Positions 34,521 through 43,306 of a DNA stretch of 64,000 nt are shown here, piece after piece. Within the stretch, counting starts at the first letter, position 1. The number at the start of each line of letters is the position of its first letter. The notes under the pieces are model-generated. The model did not search any database and was not told the origin of the DNA. It saw nothing but the letters and a program-made list of their open reading frames with translations. The position numbers were made by a program, and so were the translations under genes. The stretch is from Leptothermofonsia sp049200465 (lineage in GTDB: Bacteria; Cyanobacteriota; Cyanobacteriia; Leptolyngbyales; Leptolyngbyaceae): the NCBI RefSeq assembly GCF_049200465.1, contig NZ_CP120836.1, forward strand, positions 3,100,001 through 3,164,000, read 5' to 3'.

Positions 34521-34643
34521 AGCCTATAGCTATAGTTACCAGGCTTAGGACGGGGTGCAGGGGGTTGGCCCCTTTGACTGAAGATAAAGCCCCTACATTC
34601 CCTAAAACCAACGTTCTGAGCAACCTGGCGACAGCTATAAAGG
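34521..34643. repeat. GC-rich dispersed repeat with a shared 25-bp end
   Basis: Contains GGACGGGGTGCAGGGGG-type sequence like the elements at 1028 and 40320, and ends in GAGCAACCTGGCGACAGCTATA (34618-34639). That end word occurs again at 57865-57887 and, inverted, at 63454-63476. Together with the hairpins at 34444 and 34801, it fills the 34417-34904 gap. Confidence 0.65.
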
Positions 34644-34800
34644 CGACATCTATAAATCAGTTGTGAGATGGAGAGGCTTTGTGAGAACGAATCGCAGGAA
34701 CTCCTTCCCACAATCCAAGTAGAATCGCTATGGAACGGATATCTTTGGGTTGATTTTGCGATGGGCTCGTGTTGTTTTGCCCCAACCAGGGTTATTTAGC

Positions 34801-34821
34801 GTTCACAATTAGTTTGTGAAC
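34801..34821. repeat. Hairpin repeat, second copy
   Basis: GTTCACAAT-TAG-TTTGTGAAC, one mismatch from the hairpin at 27446-27466. It lies about 85 bases upstream of trpF and is followed by a G-run. Confidence 0.6.
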
Positions 34822-34904
34822 AGGGGGGGTTGGGGCAAAGTCCCCACTCCCTCTCTAATTCCAGGGTACTAACGCACCTGTGTAGAGCGACAGGGGGAGA
34901 GGTA

Positions 34905-35579
34905 ATGGGTTTGCGAGTTAAGATTTGTGGGATTACGAAGGTGGAGCAGGGAAGGGCGATCGCAGAGATGGGAGCCACCGCTCTGGGATTCATCTGCGCC
35001 AGACAGTCCCCCCGGTACGTTTTGCCAGAACAAATTGGGGCGATTGTGGCAGGGTTGCCGGTGAATCTAGAGGGAATGGTGAGGTGCGATCGCATTGGGG
35101 TTTTCGTCAATGCCAGTATCGAGGAGATTGGTAAAACGGTTGCGATCGGTCATTTGAGTGGGGTTCAACTGCATGGAGATGAATCGCCTGAATTTTGTCA
35201 GCAACTTCGTGCAGTTCTGCCCACGATTGAAATCATTAAAGCGTTGCGAGTCCGCACCATTGCAGTGCTTGAGGAAGTCACCCGCTATGAAGGAGTGATT
35301 GATGCGCTTTTGCTAGATGCCTACCATCCCAACCTGCCGGGGGGAACTGGAAAGACATTGAACTGGCGATCGCTGCACCAATTTCGCCCACCCTTTCCCT
35401 GGCTTCTGGCTGGTGGTCTGACTCCCGATAACATTCTGGATGCCCTGGAGCAGGTGGCTCCTGATGGGGTTGACCTGTCTAGCAGTGTGGAGCGATCGCC
35501 CGGAGATAAGGATTTAGAGAAGGTTGAGCGGCTTTTCAGAGAACTGTCAAAGCCAGGCATTGAGCAAATGGGCCGCTAG
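34905..35579 (+). CDS. trpF: Phosphoribosylanthranilate isomerase
   Basis: 224 residues from ATG 34905, which has GGGGGAGAGG just upstream; the longer frame from 34830 lacks support. TrpF converts N-(5-phosphoribosyl)anthranilate to CdRP in tryptophan synthesis. The (beta/alpha)8 enzyme shows the general base cysteine in 'RVKICGIT' (C8), the general acid aspartate in 'ALLLDAYHP' (D138), and the phosphate-binding motifs 'FPWLLAGGLTPDNI' and 'GVDLSSSVERSPGDKD'. The length is normal. It stands alone, as trp genes do in cyanobacteria. Confidence 0.96.
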   Translation: MGLRVKICGITKVEQGRAIAEMGATALGFICARQSPRYVLPEQIGAIVAGLPVNLEGMVRCDRIGVFVNASIEEIGKTVAIGHLSGVQLHGDESPEFCQQLRAVLPTIEIIKALRVRTIAVLEEVTRYEGVIDALLLDAYHPNLPGGTGKTLNWRSLHQFRPPFPWLLAGGLTPDNILDALEQVAPDGVDLSSSVERSPGDKDLEKVERLFRELSKPGIEQMGR

Positions 35580-35601
35580 AGGTATCTGCCCAGACCTGTT
35601 G

Positions 35602-35622
35602 AATATTTCATCCTGAAATATT
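35602..35622. terminator. AT-rich hairpin after trpF
   Basis: AATATTTCA (35602-35610) and TGAAATATT (35614-35622), perfect 9-bp arms with a TCC loop, 22 bases after the trpF stop. It is AT-rich and lacks a strong T-tract, so terminator function is weakly supported. Confidence 0.35.
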
Positions 35623-35839
35623 TGCATACAAACAATTATGTGCTATATCTATCTTAAAAAATATTTAAGTTCAAAGTTTTATCGATGAAACAAATTGAAC
35701 TAGAACATTTCTGATGGCCCTTTTCCTCTAGCTCTTCCCAATTGCTGGCTAATTTGGGTGGAATGGTTTGGGTGGAATGGGCAAATGTGTTTAACCTTCA
35801 TTACGAATCACACCTCTGAAACACTTACAGGAGACAGCC

Positions 35840-36225
35840 ATGACTACAGATCTGAAGACGGATTTTGATCTGAAAGCGGCCTTTGAAGACATCAAAAACC
35901 TGGTTTTCAGGGCAAAGCAATGGAGGTATTTGAGAAATACTACGCCAATGACATGGTAATCCAGGAGAACGAAAATCCCGCAACGGTTGGAAAGGATGCA
36001 AATCGCCAGCGAGAACTGGAATTCTTCTCAAAACTAATCGAGTTCCGAGGCGCTGAAGTGAAAACCGTTGCCTTTGGTGATGATGTGATCATTTCCAAAT
36101 GGTTCCTGGACTACACCCATGCCGATTACGGCAAGCGTACTTATGATCGTACTTACGATCAGGGTTCTGTTCAAAAGTGGAAAGATGGCAAAGTCGTTCA
36201 CGAACGCTTCTATTACGGAAGTTAG
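35840..36225 (+). pseudogene. SnoaL/NTF2-like protein gene with a frameshift
   Basis: ATG 35840 has a good AGGAGA site and gives 'MTTDLKTDFDLKAAFEDIKN', then 'LVFRAKQWRYLRN', and soon a stop. The frame starting at 35920 gives the rest of a SnoaL-like fold: 'MEVFEKYYANDMVIQENENP', 'ELEFFSKLIEFRGAEVKTVA', 'DDVIISKWFLDYTHADYG' and 'WKDGKVVHERFYYGS'. Joining the two needs one extra base near the TTTT at about 35901-35912, so a single-base loss, real or a sequencing error, has split the gene. Intact relatives are about 125-residue proteins of unknown role. If the error is technical, this is one normal gene. Confidence 0.75.
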
Positions 36226-36574
36226 AGGCTTCTGATTCTGAGCAATTCTGTGTTTGAAGCCTCTCTGCCCCCTCTCCACTCCTCCCGGACGCAGTTACAT
36301 TGTATGCACAAATGCTTGACTTCTCCCCAAACTCCTCTCCGCCACGGAGAGGGGCTTGAATCAGAGCTCCTCTTCGCTCCAAGGGAAGAACTGGAGGTTA
36401 GGTCTGAGAGAACTCCAAACTTCCCCGCCAAAGGTTTGAACATAGGCAGCAGTTTTCTGCCAATACCATTTGTAATTTCTTTAAGAGGATTGGAGAGGGT
36501 GAAACTTCTTTCTGAAGACTTCAACCCCACTCCCTCATGGTGCAAAATTTAGTGTTTGCAACACTAGTTTCAGA
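36226..36574. other. Gene-free interval with GC-rich hairpin and repeat ends
   Basis: The inverted repeat AGAGGCTTC/GAAGCCTCT (36224-36232 and 36256-36264) overlaps the SnoaL stop and may act as its terminator. A second hairpin, CCTCTCCG-CCA-CGGAGAGG (36334-36352), is a word type often dispersed in cyanobacterial genomes. At about 36540-36570, an inverted partial copy of the TAGTGTT/AACACTA element seen at 30108 adjoins the GT4 gene. No gene seen. Confidence 0.5.
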
Positions 36575-37657
36575 TTACAGCTGGTTGCTAATTTGTGCCA
36601 TGCCTTTTGCATGTCCATTGCAGGCAAACCGTTTTGCCAGGATTTGCTGATACACCTCCAGGTAACCTTCTGCCATGCGTCGGACACTGAAATTTGCTTC
36701 TACATGATCCCGACAAGTTTGACGGTTTAAACTAGCCACTTTGTCAATCGCGGCGATACATTCCTCCACGTCTTTGCAGAGGAAGCCTGTTTTGCCGTGG
36801 GCGATGACCTCTTTGGTTGAACCCATCTCAATGGCAATTACGGGAGTACCCGATGCCATCGACTCAATCATCACCAGACCAAATGGTTCACGCCAGGTAA
36901 TCGGGAATAGGGTGGCGTAGGCGTTCCCCATCAAAATATTTTTCTGAACGTGATTAGCTTCGCCCAGATACTCAATCTGCTTACCGTCAATGTGGGGCTT
37001 AATTTCATTCTCGTAATACTCCACATCCACCACGTCTACCTTACCAGCGATTTTCAAGTGCCAGCCAGAACGCTTGGCAATTTCAATGGCATGGTGAGTT
37101 CCCTTCTCCGGCGAAATTCGTCCCAGAAATGCCAGGTACGGCGGGTCACTGGGTTTTGGAAAGAAGGTATAGGTGGAAAGATCAATCCCGTTATAGACTG
37201 TTGCGACGCAATTTAGCCCCAGCCGTGGTTCCCGTTGAGCGTTCGAGATGCTCACATAAGGCTGCTTACGTGCATGCATGAACATCTTTTCATTGTCGGG
37301 AGTGAAAATACCATGCAATGTATGAACAGTTGGCGTCTTCACTAACGGAGCATAGGACAATGCGGAACAGCCCATATGGGAGTGGATGATATCAAATTCG
37401 TCTGCTCGCTGGTAAACCTGGCTCAACTGTAACATCTCGTAGATGCCATATTCTTTGACTGAATTGTCTAACCGCAAAGCACGAGGATGCACCGCCTCCA
37501 GAGTTGCTTGTGTAATCGAATCTCCTGATGCGAACAGCGTAACCTCATGCCCCTGGCGCACCAGCTCCTCGGTCAACAGACTAACGACCAGTTCAGTGCC
37601 GCCATAAGCTGGGGGAGGGACTCGCTCCCAGAGAGGGGCAATTTGGGCAATCCGCAT
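36575..37657 (-). CDS. Glycosyltransferase family 4
   Basis: 360 residues. 'MRIAQIAPLWERVPPPAYGG' and 'TELVVSLLTEELVRQGHEVT' give the N-domain, with 'HSHMGCSALSYAPLVKTPTV' in its acceptor half. The donor domain has 'YLAFLGRISPEKGTHHAIEI' and the E-x7-E region 'ITWREPFGLVMIESMASGTP'. GGAGG lies eight bases before the ATG at 37657. This subfamily is common and single-standing in cyanobacteria, separate from exopolysaccharide clusters. The exact product is unknown. Confidence 0.9.
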   Translation of the reverse strand: MRIAQIAPLWERVPPPAYGGTELVVSLLTEELVRQGHEVTLFASGDSITQATLEAVHPRALRLDNSVKEYGIYEMLQLSQVYQRADEFDIIHSHMGCSALSYAPLVKTPTVHTLHGIFTPDNEKMFMHARKQPYVSISNAQREPRLGLNCVATVYNGIDLSTYTFFPKPSDPPYLAFLGRISPEKGTHHAIEIAKRSGWHLKIAGKVDVVDVEYYENEIKPHIDGKQIEYLGEANHVQKNILMGNAYATLFPITWREPFGLVMIESMASGTPVIAIEMGSTKEVIAHGKTGFLCKDVEECIAAIDKVASLNRQTCRDHVEANFSVRRMAEGYLEVYQQILAKRFACNGHAKGMAQISNQL

Positions 37658-37747
37658 AGTTTAACCTCCAAATGTTAAATAGGGGAATAAATAGGTATAA
37701 ATATCTAGTCGGAAACACCTGCTTCACTTATAAAGCTGAATGCATTG

Positions 37748-37789
37748 TTGTGTAAAGTTCGCAATATTTTCCCTCGAAAATTTACACAA
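37748..37789. promoter_or_regulatory. Inverted repeat in a divergent promoter region
   Basis: TTGTGTAAA (37748-37756) and TTTACACAA (37781-37789) are perfect 9-bp inverted arms 24 bases apart, between the leftward GT4 gene and the rightward DUF4333 gene. It could be a dimeric regulator site controlling one or both. The 37658-38001 gap holds no gene. Confidence 0.3.
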
Positions 37790-38001
37790 AAGGTAATAAA
37801 TTTTAACCGCTCTTGTCAGGTAGGGGAATTACTACCTCCATATAGGGTTATCCCTACTTGCGCTTTGGGATAAAGAAACAGAATCGTTTGATTTTGGCCG
37901 ATCCCAGCCCGTCAAGGACTTTCTGCAAAATTACGCCAGCGCCGAACACTGCCACCATCATGTGAGCTAGAATCAGCCCTGCATACCAACTACAGAGAGA
38001 G

Positions 38002-38607
38002 ATGCTCTCCACAGACCTCATCCTCAGGCCTATTTCGGTTGGAGTACTCTTAACCGTTCTCATCACTGGTTTAACTTCTGGTTGTAGTAATTTGGTTCGC
38101 CCGTTAACTCAGGTGGAAACTGTAACGAAAGTTGATTCGCCCGGCGTAACGGGAGCTTCTGTAACCAGCAACGAACCTTTGAAAGCAACGGAACAGGTGG
38201 AGCAGGCGATCGCCCACAACCTTCCGAAGGAAATTGGAGTTCCCATCCAGTCTGTCTCCTGTCCAGATGAGATTGCTTTGGAAACAGGGAAAGTATTTGA
38301 TTGCAAAGCCCAAATTCCCCAGGGCAACTTCCCTGTCAAAGTAACCGTCAAGGATGCTCAAGGCACGCTTAACTTTAGAACCCGACGTATCCTGCTGCTT
38401 TCAGAAGCCGAAACCCAGCTTCAGCAGTCAATCAAAAAGCGGGAGGGAATTGACATTAAGGCAAATTGCGGCGGTAAGGTCAAACCATTTAAGCGAATTG
38501 GAGAACGCGTTCAGTGCAAACTCACCCAATCCGACGGTAAAACTGGAACCGCTACAATCACTGTGATTAGTGAAGAGGGTAAAGTGGATGCCAAGTGGAA
38601 GCTCTAA
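38002..38607 (+). CDS. DUF4333-containing lipoprotein
   Basis: 201 residues. The N-terminal hydrophobic segment ends in a lipobox, 'LITGLTSGCSN' (Cys28), so the protein is probably lipidated and held at a membrane. Two DUF4333-like units follow (about 62-125 and 132-200). Each has a cysteine pair pattern ('VSCPDEIALETGKVFDCKA'; 'ANCGGKVKPFKRIGERVQCK'), which suggests one disulphide per unit. Function unknown. It lies 21 bp upstream of ubiD in the same direction, so the two may be cotranscribed. Confidence 0.82.
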   Translation: MLSTDLILRPISVGVLLTVLITGLTSGCSNLVRPLTQVETVTKVDSPGVTGASVTSNEPLKATEQVEQAIAHNLPKEIGVPIQSVSCPDEIALETGKVFDCKAQIPQGNFPVKVTVKDAQGTLNFRTRRILLLSEAETQLQQSIKKREGIDIKANCGGKVKPFKRIGERVQCKLTQSDGKTGTATITVISEEGKVDAKWKL

Positions 38608-38628
38608 CAAACAGCATCTCGCTTCATA

Positions 38629-40170
38629 ATGAAGACAGATGCTTTACATTCCTTCACTATGGCGAGAGACCTGCGCGGATTCATCAAACGGCTGGAACAA
38701 CGGGGACAACTGCGACGAATCAGTGCTCCTGTTGACCCCAATCTGGAAATTGCTGAGATTGCCAATCGCATGTTACAGTGCGGCGGCCCCGGCCTGCTGT
38801 TTGAGAATGTGAAAGGCTCTCCCTATCCCGTTGCAATCAACCTGATGGGTACGGTGGAGCGCATCTGCTGGGCCATGAATCTGGAAAGACCCGAAGAGTT
38901 GGAAGATTTAGGCAAAAAACTCGCTCTCCTGTATCAACCCCGTCCGCCCAAAAAGATTTCGCAAGCAGTTGAGCTGGGGAAGGCATTGTTTGATGTGATT
39001 AAAGCGAAACCGGCGCGGGATTTGTTGCCTCCCTGCCAGCAAGTCGTTTTGAAGGGTGAAGAGGTAAACCTGAACCAGCTCCCCTTGCTGCGGGTTTATC
39101 CAGGGGATGCGAATAAGGTAATCACGCTGGGATTGATGATTACGAAAGACCCGGAGACGAAAATTCCCAATGTGGGCGTCTATCGCTTGCAATTGCAGTC
39201 CAAAAATACAATGACGGTGCAGTGGCTTTCAGTGCGGGGAGCCACTCGCCATCTGCGAAAGGCGACGGAACGAGGGCAGAAGCTGGAAGTGGCGATCGCC
39301 CTTGGCGTTGATCCACTGATTATCATGGCCGCTGCCACTCCCCTCCCAGTTGATTTATCTGAATGGCTGTTTGCCGGGCTTTACGCTGGTTCTGGAATTC
39401 ACCTTGCTAGGTGCAAAACAGTGGATCTGGAAGTTCCGGCAGACTCTGAAATAGTGTTAGAAGGAACGATTACTCCCGGTGAGGTTGGGGTTGATGGTCC
39501 AGCGGGTGACCACATGGGCTTTTATGGGGGCGTAAACGAAAACGCTCCCTTGATTCGTTTTCATTGCATGACCCATCGCAAAGACCCGATTTATCTGACC
39601 ACATTCAGCGGTCGCCCACCCAAGGAAGACGCCATGATGGCCCTGGCGCTCAATCGGATTTACACCCCTATCCTGCGCCAGCAAGTTCCAGAAATTGTGG
39701 ATTTCTTTCTGCCGATGGAGGGGCTGTCTTACAAAATTGCCGTTCTCTCAATTGAGAAAGCCTATCCGGGGCACGCCCGCCGCGCCGCTTTAGCCTTTTG
39801 GAGCGCCCTTCCCCAATTCAACTACACCAAGTTTGTGGTGGTGGTCGATCAAGATATCAACATTCGTGACCCGCGGGCAGTGGTTTGGGCAATTACATCC
39901 AAGGTCGATCCGATCAGGGATGTATTCATCTTGCCTGACAATCCCTTTGATTCGCTTGACTTTGCCACCGAAAAGCCCGGACTGGGGAGCCGGATGGGCA
40001 TTGATGCTACCACTAAGATTTATCCAGAGAGCGATCGCCCCTGGAGTGAACCATTGAAGCCTGATCCAGAAACCGCAGCCATAGTCGATCGCCGCTGGGC
40101 AGAATATGGATTGGCAGATTTAAACCTGGAAGCAGTAAATCCCAATCTATTTGGCTATGAAATGTACTAA
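38629..40170 (+). CDS. ubiD: UbiD family decarboxylase
   Basis: 513 residues from ATG 38629, or 503 from ATG 38659 ('MARDLRGFIKRL', the usual start of this family). UbiD enzymes are prenylated-FMN-dependent decarboxylases. In cyanobacteria the 4-hydroxybenzoate-type decarboxylase is linked to plastoquinone synthesis. Family blocks visible: 'GGPGLLFENVKGSPYPVAIN', 'LRVYPGDANKVITLGLMITK', 'NVGVYRLQLQSKNTMTVQWL', 'GPAGDHMGFYGGVNE', 'GRPPKEDAMMALALNRIYTP', and the C-terminal 'GSRMGIDATTKIYPE'. Length and motifs are normal. No ubiX is in the window. Confidence 0.93.
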   Translation: MKTDALHSFTMARDLRGFIKRLEQRGQLRRISAPVDPNLEIAEIANRMLQCGGPGLLFENVKGSPYPVAINLMGTVERICWAMNLERPEELEDLGKKLALLYQPRPPKKISQAVELGKALFDVIKAKPARDLLPPCQQVVLKGEEVNLNQLPLLRVYPGDANKVITLGLMITKDPETKIPNVGVYRLQLQSKNTMTVQWLSVRGATRHLRKATERGQKLEVAIALGVDPLIIMAAATPLPVDLSEWLFAGLYAGSGIHLARCKTVDLEVPADSEIVLEGTITPGEVGVDGPAGDHMGFYGGVNENAPLIRFHCMTHRKDPIYLTTFSGRPPKEDAMMALALNRIYTPILRQQVPEIVDFFLPMEGLSYKIAVLSIEKAYPGHARRAALAFWSALPQFNYTKFVVVVDQDINIRDPRAVVWAITSKVDPIRDVFILPDNPFDSLDFATEKPGLGSRMGIDATTKIYPESDRPWSEPLKPDPETAAIVDRRWAEYGLADLNLEAVNPNLFGYEMY

Positions 40171-40186
40171 CATGTACTACTGGTCT

Positions 40187-40290
40187 CGTAAACACTAAAC
40201 TTTGCAACATAGGGGTTTGGAGGCTCCGCCCTCAAGCAAGGATTCCACCCCTGCACCCCCAACAAAACTTTCGTTTTGATTTAATAGTGC
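40187..40290. repeat. AACACTAAA-ended hairpin element, second copy
   Basis: AAACACTAAACTTTGCAACA, then GGGGTTTGGAGGCTCCGCCCTC, CCACCCCTGCACCCCC and CAAAACTTTCGTTTTG. It closely matches 30115-30210 in the same orientation. It sits directly after ubiD. Confidence 0.75.
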
Positions 40291-40319
40291 CCTGATATAG
40301 CTCTACGCAGGTGCGTTAG

Positions 40320-40410
40320 GACATTGGAATTAGAGAGGGAGTTGGGGCTTCGCCCCCAGCCAGGGGTGGAACCCCTGCACCCCGTCCTAACCACAATGAC
40401 TACCGCTATA
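40320..40410. repeat. TATAGCGGTAGTCATTGTGG-ended hairpin element
   Basis: The reverse complement of this block matches the left part of 1028-1131 over about 70 bases, including the GGGGTGCAGGGGTTCCACCC core. It adjoins the element at 40187, so two different element types are side by side. Confidence 0.75.
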
Positions 40411-40621
40411 AATTGGCATTCACGATTTGACTCTGAGCTGTGTCCACCCCAGTTTGTGCTCCGAGTTGTCCTGCACCTTCTTCCTTGGGATTGTCACCTA
40501 CATCCGCTTCATGGCTACCCTCTCGTTTGTGAATCGGATCTTCCCTTGTTGCCTGCTTAAGTTCGGTAGGATTGAGAGTATTAAACACCGTTTTTTGAGT
40601 TTCAGGCTTGCCTGTTGTCAT
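40406..40621 (-). CDS. Small hydrophilic hypothetical protein
   Basis: 71 residues, 'MTTGKPETQKTVFNTLNPTE' to '...GVDTAQSQIVNANL', acidic and basic with no hydrophobic core, probably unstructured. Its composition looks protein-like rather than random, and the stop lies exactly where the repeat at 40320-40410 begins. No family recognised. The opposite strand in this interval has no better candidate. Confidence 0.4.
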   Translation of the reverse strand: MTTGKPETQKTVFNTLNPTELKQATREDPIHKREGSHEADVGDNPKEEGAGQLGAQTGVDTAQSQIVNANL

Positions 40622-40746
40622 CGGTTTATTCAGAAAAAAGTTCTATTGGTTTCTATTCTTATAGATTTTTCTTAGCCTCACGTCATTCCTCAGATGTAAA
40701 AATTAGAAGTCAGAATAATCCATAAGGATCTTTGAAAGAGGTTGCT

Positions 40747-41628
40747 ATGGAATTTGATAAACTCATTCAGTCATTTATCGTTCCGCCCAAGCAGAAGATA
40801 TCCTTGAAGAAGGATTACGATCCAGCTTACAAAGCAGATTTCTTAAAAAAAGAAGATGCTCAACAGATATTGCAGGAAGGCATCCAGCAGCTTGCAAAAT
40901 ATCAAGATATTCTCTATGCCCAAAATACTTATGCACTGTTGATTGTGTTGCAGGCAATGGATGCTGCGGGTAAGGATAGTACCATCAAGCACGTCATGTC
41001 TGGAATCAACCCACAAGGGTGCCAGGTGTTTAGCTTCAAAGTTCCCTCAGCAGAAGAGCTAGATCATGACTATTTGTGGCGGTATTTCAAAGCTCTGCCA
41101 GAACGAGGACGGATTGGAATTTTTAACCGTTCTTACTACGAAGAAGTGCTGGTTGTCCGGGTCCATCCCGAAATTTTGGAACGACAGCAACTTCCTCCTG
41201 AAGCTAAAGGGAAAGAGATCTGGAATCGGCGGTTTGAGGAAATTAATCACTTTGAAAAATATCTGGTTAGTAATGGGATTATCATTCTCAAGTTTTTCTT
41301 GAATGTTTCAAAGGAAGAACAGAAAAGGCGCTTCTTAAAACGCATCGAACAGCCTGAAAAGAATTGGAAGTTTTCACTCAGTGATGTCAAGGAACGGGGC
41401 CATTGGGACGATTACATGAAAGCCTATGAAGATGTGTTTAATTACACCAGTACGGAGTGGGCACCCTGGTACATTATTCCAGCCGACTACAAGTGGTTTA
41501 CCCGTTTTGCCGTTGCAACCATCATTTCCAGGCAGCTGCAAAGTCTCAATCTGGCCTATCCAACCGTTAGTGCAGAGCATGTGCAGGAGCTTTTGAAAGC
41601 AAAGGATGCCCTGGAAAATGAAAAGTGA
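40747..41628 (+). CDS. PPK2-family polyphosphate kinase
   Basis: 293 residues from ATG 40747, preceded by GAAAGAGG. PPK2 enzymes transfer phosphate between polyphosphate and nucleotides. Walker A 'LQAMDAAGKDSTIKHVM' (about 71-87), the lid and Walker B region 'RIGIFNRSYYEEVLVVRVHP' (about 120-140), and 'RGHWDDYMKAYEDVFNYTS', then 'WYIIPADYKWFTR', are all typical. The length fits the single-domain class I enzymes. Direction of reaction (ATP or ADP use) cannot be told by eye. The end overlaps the following hydrolase gene by 23 bases. Confidence 0.94.
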   Translation: MEFDKLIQSFIVPPKQKISLKKDYDPAYKADFLKKEDAQQILQEGIQQLAKYQDILYAQNTYALLIVLQAMDAAGKDSTIKHVMSGINPQGCQVFSFKVPSAEELDHDYLWRYFKALPERGRIGIFNRSYYEEVLVVRVHPEILERQQLPPEAKGKEIWNRRFEEINHFEKYLVSNGIIILKFFLNVSKEEQKRRFLKRIEQPEKNWKFSLSDVKERGHWDDYMKAYEDVFNYTSTEWAPWYIIPADYKWFTRFAVATIISRQLQSLNLAYPTVSAEHVQELLKAKDALENEK

Positions 41629-42475
41629 TGGACTGGGACGGCTGACCTTAAATGTCCACTTCGATGCCCAACCTCCTGTTCCGCTGTCCGCTGCCTATCG
41701 TGAGGCAGGTTCAGGTCCTACTCTGCTGATGCTGCATGGCTTTCTGGGAACTGGCCTGTGCTGGATGCCGTTGATTGAGAAATTGCAAACTGACTTCCGC
41801 TGTGTCAGCCTCGATCTTCTAGGGTTTGGAGAGTCCCCGAAACCAATGATTCGCTACGACGTTGCCAAGGAAGTTGCGTTTGTCCGTGCTTTTATCCAAA
41901 CACTGAAATTGGAGCCCTGTGCAATTTTGGGCCATTCCTTTGGAGGATGGGTAGCGGCGGCCTATGCCCTGGCCTATCCAGAGTCGGTCAATAGCCTGGT
42001 ATTGGCAGCGGCAGCGGGTATTCGGGATGATAGTTTCTGTGGTCGCTATGATCATTTGCGTCCGTTGCTCTGGGAAACCCCCATTATCGATTGGGGACTG
42101 GGTTTGGCGAAATCGGTTGCAGGTCTATTGGGCCAGGCTTCTACCCTACAAACGATCGCCCACTTCCGCCAGGAGTTAATAGCAAATCCAGCAGCCTGTT
42201 CTTTTCTCCGCGATCGCATTCGACCAGAAGACGCCATTGATACTGTAGAGAAGGCAATTCACCAATTGCAGATGCCGGTGCTGGTGATTACGGGCGATCG
42301 CGACGAAACCATCCCCCTATGGCACTCAGAAACCTACGCGCGGGAAATCCCCAATGCTCAATTAGAAATCATTCCGGGTGCTGACCACGCTTTGCCTCAA
42401 AATCACGCATCCGAACTGGCATCGCTGATTCTGAGATTTTTTCATTCCCATCTTCAACTCGATGTTGCGTATTAA
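41606..42475 (+). CDS. Alpha/beta hydrolase
   Basis: 289 residues from ATG 41606; ATG 41618 is also possible. Alpha/beta hydrolase fold: oxyanion motif 'LMLHGFLGTGLCW', nucleophile elbow 'ILGHSFGGWVAA' (Ser at about 112), acid 'VITGDRDETIP' and histidine 'IPGADHALP', so the catalytic triad is complete. It overlaps the PPK2 stop, implying translational coupling. Substrate unknown; esterase or haloalkane dehalogenase-like activities are equally possible. The stop codon falls in a 20-bp tandem duplication bordering a repeat element. Confidence 0.88.
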   Translation: MPWKMKSDGLGRLTLNVHFDAQPPVPLSAAYREAGSGPTLLMLHGFLGTGLCWMPLIEKLQTDFRCVSLDLLGFGESPKPMIRYDVAKEVAFVRAFIQTLKLEPCAILGHSFGGWVAAAYALAYPESVNSLVLAAAAGIRDDSFCGRYDHLRPLLWETPIIDWGLGLAKSVAGLLGQASTLQTIAHFRQELIANPAACSFLRDRIRPEDAIDTVEKAIHQLQMPVLVITGDRDETIPLWHSETYAREIPNAQLEIIPGADHALPQNHASELASLILRFFHSHLQLDVAY

Positions 42476-42614
42476 GTAAGTAGGTTGCGTATTAAGTAAG
42501 TAGCTCCACCCAATTAATTGTCAGCAGAAGGAATGGGGGCTGCGCCCCCAGGCAGGGGGTTTCACTCCCTCCACCCCCGAAATCATCTTTCATTTAATTG
42601 CGCCTAACTACTTA
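42464..42614. repeat. MITE-like palindromic element (copy 3) with 20-bp tandem duplication
   Basis: GTTGCGTATTAAGTAAGTAG is present twice in tandem (42464-42483 and 42484-42503). The second copy supplies the TAAGTAG end of a 118-bp element (42497-42614) that ends CTAACTACTTA and has the shared GC-rich core. The first copy contains the stop codon of the hydrolase gene. Confidence 0.85.
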
Positions 42615-42658
42615 ACCAGAGCACTTTATAGTGAACATTCCTTTTCTCATCCACTCAT

Positions 42659-43264
42659 TCAAGTGTTCTCTTGCGCACCCCTACACCCCTTGCGAAACTC
42701 GCGCATTGCCTCCAGCCTGGATGTTTCGCCTATCAACACACAACGGGTTAGCAATTCAAAGTTGAGAGATGCCAGTTCGGGAATTTGACTCTGAGCGACT
42801 TGTTCATATTCGCCTTCACACAATCGGTATAGCGCAAACGCTCCATCTTGCCAGAACCATACCTCAGGTACCCCCAAGACCTGATAACGTCGCAGCTTAT
42901 TGGGTCCACCACTAGTAACAACGACTTCAATGGATAGATCGGGAGTGGGCTTGGATGACCCAATGCAGTAAGACTCGTCTGCTTGAGCTGAGGCAACTCC
43001 CTCCTGTTCCTGGGTCATAGAGCCAGTTGGCTCAAACTCAATCTCATTCTCTTCAAAGTAAATACTCAGCAGTAGAGCAATGATGCTTTTGAACACTTCA
43101 TGTTCACGTCCCGGCATAAGAATTTCGATCGTGCCGTCAAAATAAAACAGGCGCACCCCTGGAGAATCTTCAAACCCTTTCTGGATTAGTTTGAACTGTT
43201 CCCAGGTACGATCTGGAAGAACGATTCGTTGATCAGAACCTGCGGGGATGGTTGCGATCGCCAT
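42659..43264 (-). CDS. Uma2-family (DUF820) nuclease-like protein
   Basis: 201 residues of the PD-(D/E)xK-like Uma2 family, very abundant in cyanobacteria. Visible motifs: 'LPDRTWEQFKLIQKGF' near the N-terminus, 'RLFYFDGTIEILMPGREHEV', 'KPTPDLSIEVVVTSGGPNKL', and 'VPEVWFWQDGAFALYRL'. The acidic residues expected for metal binding (PD and the later E-x-V) are present. Biological role unknown. It stands alone, downstream of the 444-aa gene on the same strand. Confidence 0.9.
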   Translation of the reverse strand: MAIATIPAGSDQRIVLPDRTWEQFKLIQKGFEDSPGVRLFYFDGTIEILMPGREHEVFKSIIALLLSIYFEENEIEFEPTGSMTQEQEGVASAQADESYCIGSSKPTPDLSIEVVVTSGGPNKLRRYQVLGVPEVWFWQDGAFALYRLCEGEYEQVAQSQIPELASLNFELLTRCVLIGETSRLEAMREFRKGCRGAQENT

Positions 43265-43306
43265 AGCTCACCATTGCTTCATTGTCTTCAGTCTAGCTTT
43301 AGCAAA

